Origin: Chlorops oryzae
Lineage: Eukaryota > Arthropoda > Insecta > Diptera > Chloropidae
Length of the DNA: 64,000 nt
Reading direction: 5' to 3'
NCBI GenBank assembly: GCA_020466095.1
Contig: CM035806.1
Coordinates: 135,951,680 to 136,015,679 of the forward strand
Positions 60,641 to 64,000 of this stretch are shown one piece after another; the first letter of the stretch is position 1; each line of letters starts with the position of its first letter. A model generated the notes under the pieces. That model saw nothing but the letters and a program-made list of their open reading frames with translations. It was not told the DNA's origin and did no database searches. Both the position numbers and the translations under genes were made by a program.

Positions 60641-60808
60641 GATCAGTTCGCGACTTAAGATATGTGATGCGCATGACAGTTCTGCAATCAGTGTTTGCCA
60701 GGTTGTGGTATTCCTCCGATAATTTTGTCAGCGGACAATTGTTCAACACAAATATTGGCAAAAGGCCGATTAAAATGGTGTATTTTCTTTGCTCAATGTT
60801 GTTGCAGC

Positions 60809-60916
60809 ATGAGAAGTGGATCGCTTTTCGAAATTTATTCAGATACGTCAAGCGTTGAAGTGGACCATCACATTCAGACCATTGCTCCACCGCTTCGACA
60901 GGAGCATGCTTCGAAT
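60809..60916 (+). CDS. candidate first coding exon of an unrecognised gene
   Basis: ATG at 60809 opens 36 codons, MRSGSLFEIYSDTSSVEVD..., ending phase 0 at TCGAAT/GTGAGT. The frame is open upstream from 60695. An initiator-like TCAGTT lies at 60643-60648, about 165 bp upstream. The ATG also follows a possible acceptor (TTGTTGCAG), so it might be a second exon. The Ser/Asp-rich peptide has no domain I recognise. No matching downstream exon was found, and a long opposite-strand frame overlaps it (60570-60935), so the call is tentative. Confidence 0.35.
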
Positions 60917-63172
60917 GTGAGTATGTGATAATCAATACTATGTGTAGAGTTCTATTGTTAATATTATAACAATGACATTGGGTTGGGGTTTTAAAGACGA
61001 ATTTCCAAAAATTAAATGATGTATGCCAAACAGTTGGCTTGAATATACAAATAGGACATGAACCAGAATTTGTCTATGATCATGTAATTGTCTAATGGTA
61101 ATGACATCACTCTCAAAAATTTCTAGTGATTCGGCCTAATAATTAAATTATGGGTGGCAAAGTGTAGTTTCTGAAGAAATTGAAAAAAATAGCCCTTATA
61201 TGGGCTTTAAAATCTTCCATCTAACTTGCCGTAAATAGAGTGTGATCTGGGGCCTTTCAAACGTTCCATTTCTTGAAATCCAAACTAGTGGTAATTTTGA
61301 CCGAAGCAGTTCGTTAAGTTTTGTGATTTAGGTGGTACAATATAGCGATATCAAGATCATTGATTGAAAAATATGTCTCAGCTTTGGTTTGGAGGGATTT
61401 TTCGTGGAAATTTCTATAGGTCAACTGACAGGAAAAAAAAGACGGAGTTTTTGTTTGCTTTTCGAGGGAAATTTGTTCTAAGTACTGGCCAGACATGTTC
61501 TGCTATAAAAAGCGAGAGAGATAGAGCAAAGACTTAAGACGCGAACGTGAACGTGTTTTCACGCCAACTTTGAGTGGGCGTGGCAGCGTTACGAAGTTAA
61601 ACTTTTCCAACTTTGGGCACAACAGTAATTAACACTGTGGGTTCAAAATTGTGGATTTTGGGTCCACTCCTTTTTATGGCGGTAGGGGATGGGGTTTGAT
61701 TTCTAAATTTTCTTTTAATTTCATAAATATTTGCAAAGAAAGATCCATGCCAAATTTCATTGCTCTAGGGAAACTGCTTCTATCATTTACCAAGAAATTT
61801 ATGGAGGTCAACCACTCTATACGTACGTGTGATTTGTTTTTCTACCATTTTCGTCACTCACATTTTTTCTACGAAAAAAAAAAAAAAAAAAAACTCACAA
61901 ATGGATACGTTTATTAGGTTAGAAAATATTCGTTTAACCCAATCGCATTTGTTTACATTCACAAAGGACCCTTTATTTTTCCCTAACAACTAGTTTTGCC
62001 TATTTTTCTTTCTTCCCTGCAGTGAGTAGTACGGATTCAAGGTCGACCGTGGGTCGGTCCTAAAGAAGTCAGGACCGGTCGCCTTTCCATACATTCAACT
62101 CACCTGTTTTAACATGCGGCTGTCATTGAAAACTAACCGGTCCCTTTTCAAAGCGTGTCTGGTTGGTTGCGGATGAGTCAGCGGTGTGTTCCTTTTGTAT
62201 TAACTCACCCAATCACGCTCATTTTGGGGCTAGACGAGGGTGAGTCCGATAGAGGTCTACCCTAGACCGGTCGCGTTTTTTATGAATTTGGGGTCGGTCC
62301 TATATGGACTCACCTAGGTCCGGTCCTTTTTACACCGAAACCATTTCATTACTATACGGTTTATAGGGGGGGGAAGAAAAAAACACCTTCTCATCTTACA
62401 AACACACGAGTATAAATAAATGCATGCGCTTACGTATTTCTCATAATTATTCAATTAAATTTATATTTCTTGTTAATAATTGCACATCAGCCAGCGATAC
62501 CGAAATAGACTCGTTCTCTACTTGTAATTGTGCGTTTCTGAATGTATCAGTTAAGTGCAAAAACAAAAACAAAAAAAAAAAAAACAATTACGTCCGTTAA
62601 AGTTAGACCATTGGAAATTTTATAACCTCGCAGTTACAGCAATTTTCCATGCTTAACGCATCGAAACTGAAAAATTTGGCTTTCCGAGCGTTCAATCAGT
62701 TGCCAAATCATGTTTTTTTTTTTTCATTCTGATAAAGCGAAATGATGTGATGTGAAGGTCGAACGGCATTTTTGGGCAATATGTAGTTTGTTTTGCTTGG
62801 CACCCTATAATGCCACAAAAGCTCTTTGCTTCAATGCAGAAAAAATTACCGTTAAGCAAAAAAAAGCTCAACTTTAAAATTTTCGATCTCAATCAAGACC
62901 AAAAACAAAAAAAAAAAAAAAAAAACAATAAAAATAAATTTAAGGAAACAAGGAAGCATTTTAAATTTCTTGAAAATTCGTTTATAAATTTTTAAAATTT
63001 GTCAGTAAAAAAAAAGAAAATTTTCAAATTTTATATACCGCAATCCGCTCCGCGCTACTCTCTCCCATATTTTTGGCTATTAATACTTATAAGCTTTTTT
63101 CTCTCGGAAAGCACATTGCTTTCATAGCTTGTCGACGGCGGAATTGCTAAAAAGAGAACTACAGCGATTCGG
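60917..63172. other. intergenic or intronic stretch
   Basis: No coding exon was recognised. At 62050-62330 a cluster of GGTCGGTCC and ACCGGTC motifs occurs. A GTGGGCGTGGC block at 61573 resembles the dispersed repeat. Confidence 0.4.
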
Positions 63173-63174
63173 TC

Positions 63175-63391
63175 AGTTTGCGTTCATATGTACGACTTGT
63201 CGTGACGAATTTTTGTCTTCACGAATTTTTTTCGGCTGCTGAAAACGAGGGAAATTCACGTATTCTCAGCCAGTGCAACGGAAACTCAATAACAATAAGA
63301 AAAACTTTTTTTTTTGTAAAAAGTTGAAAAATTAAATCCAGTTATTTACTTTCGTTCAACAAAATCGCATAAGCTACAACTGATCATCATG
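63175..63391 (+). promoter_or_regulatory. candidate promoter and first exon of a gene at the right edge
   Basis: TCAGTT at 63173-63178 matches the fly initiator. The AT-rich leader ends with CATCATG/GTGAGT, so the exon ends exactly on an ATG (63389-63391). An acceptor follows at 63866. The structure, with an ATG as last codon of exon 1, is common in highly expressed fly genes. Confidence 0.45.
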
Positions 63392-63866
63392 GTGAGTACA
63401 AAAAAAAAAAAAAAAACAGCGAATTTGTGAACAGGTATCCGTTAACAATTGTTGTCGTTTGTTTTGGTATCCATCCAAACGATTAGCAACTTTCTCAACT
63501 TACAACCTACACCTACAACTTTCAGTTCATTCATCGTAAACGAAATCACCCTACCAGCCAAACAACCAACCAGACACTCACCCCCACCCACGCACAAACC
63601 ACCCCAATCACGGAAATCAAACATTTCGGTGGAAGAATCATTCGCCTTCAGCAGGAGAGGCAGCAGAAGCGCCTTAACCTACTTCTTTGCTTGAAACCAT
63701 TTCACAATTGGCACGCACGCTTGAATTCTCTTTTCTTTTCCACGTCCTTGACCCAAGAGTGCTGTCTTGTTGTTAGCTCTCGTTGAATGAGCCTCGAGGG
63801 GACATGTTTTATTTGTTCTTTCAATTTTTTTATTTCTCATTTCATTTTCTGTTTCTTTCGATGCAG

Positions 63867-64000
63867 CGGAAAGTCGTTTGTTCGGCGAAATCAGAATTCG
63901 TGTTTAATGGCTATTGACGTGGCCGCACGCGACATAGTTCAAGTGAACGCTAATGATCCGCTTAGTATGAAACGAAAACGCTTAGTTATTGAGAGGGCAG
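63867..64000 (+). CDS. partial exon of an unrecognised gene, cut by window end
   Basis: The acceptor TTTCGATGCAG precedes 63867. If the ATG of the previous exon is used, the frame reads MRKVVCSAKSEFVFNGY and stops at 63915-63917. A second ATG at 63907 in another frame stays open to the window end: MAIDVAARDIVQVNANDPLS then MKRKRLVIERA. The second frame has fly-like codon use and is the likelier main start, making the first a short overlapping upstream ORF. I do not recognise the protein. Confidence 0.4.

Overview
The window reads as genomic DNA of a schizophoran (higher) fly that is not Drosophila melanogaster itself. Evidence is a multi-exon gene with fly-like splice sites, very AT-rich introns, many CT/GA microsatellites and dense short DNA transposons. 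Everything was worked out by eye from the sequence; no alignment or search was run.

The main gene, on the + strand, is the fly SARM1 orthologue (Ect4/dSarm). Coding exons with matching phases lie at 13037-13354, 27625-27977, 28069-28462, 38052-39953, 40040-40219, 40683-40852 and 40955-41183. A separate first coding exon at 36451-37053 gives a second N-terminus. The predicted proteins are 1181 and 1027 residues. They contain an ARM domain, two SAM domains and a C-terminal NAD+-hydrolysing TIR domain. Non-coding first exons are likely near 500-895 and 20380-21546. A further 3' coding exon (41793-42948) could give a long C-terminal tail, but its reading frame is broken once near 42150. A possible terminal exon lies at 49115-49340.

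Between the exons are large introns (896-13036, 13355-27624, 28463-36300). They hold simple-sequence tracts, two well-delimited tRNA-derived SINEs with target-site duplications, hAT-like, Harbinger-like and mariner-like elements, long-TIR foldbacks and a dispersed repeat that recurs four times.

From about 43000 to 58500 the DNA is mostly gene-poor and transposon-rich. It contains a CCCAGCGG-ended MITE family, a TA-flanked MITE family with three copies (one nested inside a dispersed repeat and itself carrying a hairpin), a 714-bp TIR element, and a stretch where the 14-mer GTTGCACCCGCGAT recurs.

The second recognised gene, on the + strand at 58578-59972, encodes tRNA-splicing endonuclease subunit Sen54 (TSEN54). 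Three exons are clear. One extra T after a GAT microsatellite puts the conserved C-terminus in another frame. Downstream, 60809-60916 is a possible first exon of an unrecognised gene. At the right edge, 63175-64000 looks like the start of another unrecognised gene with an ATG-ended first exon. The SARM and Sen54 genes have no evident functional link.
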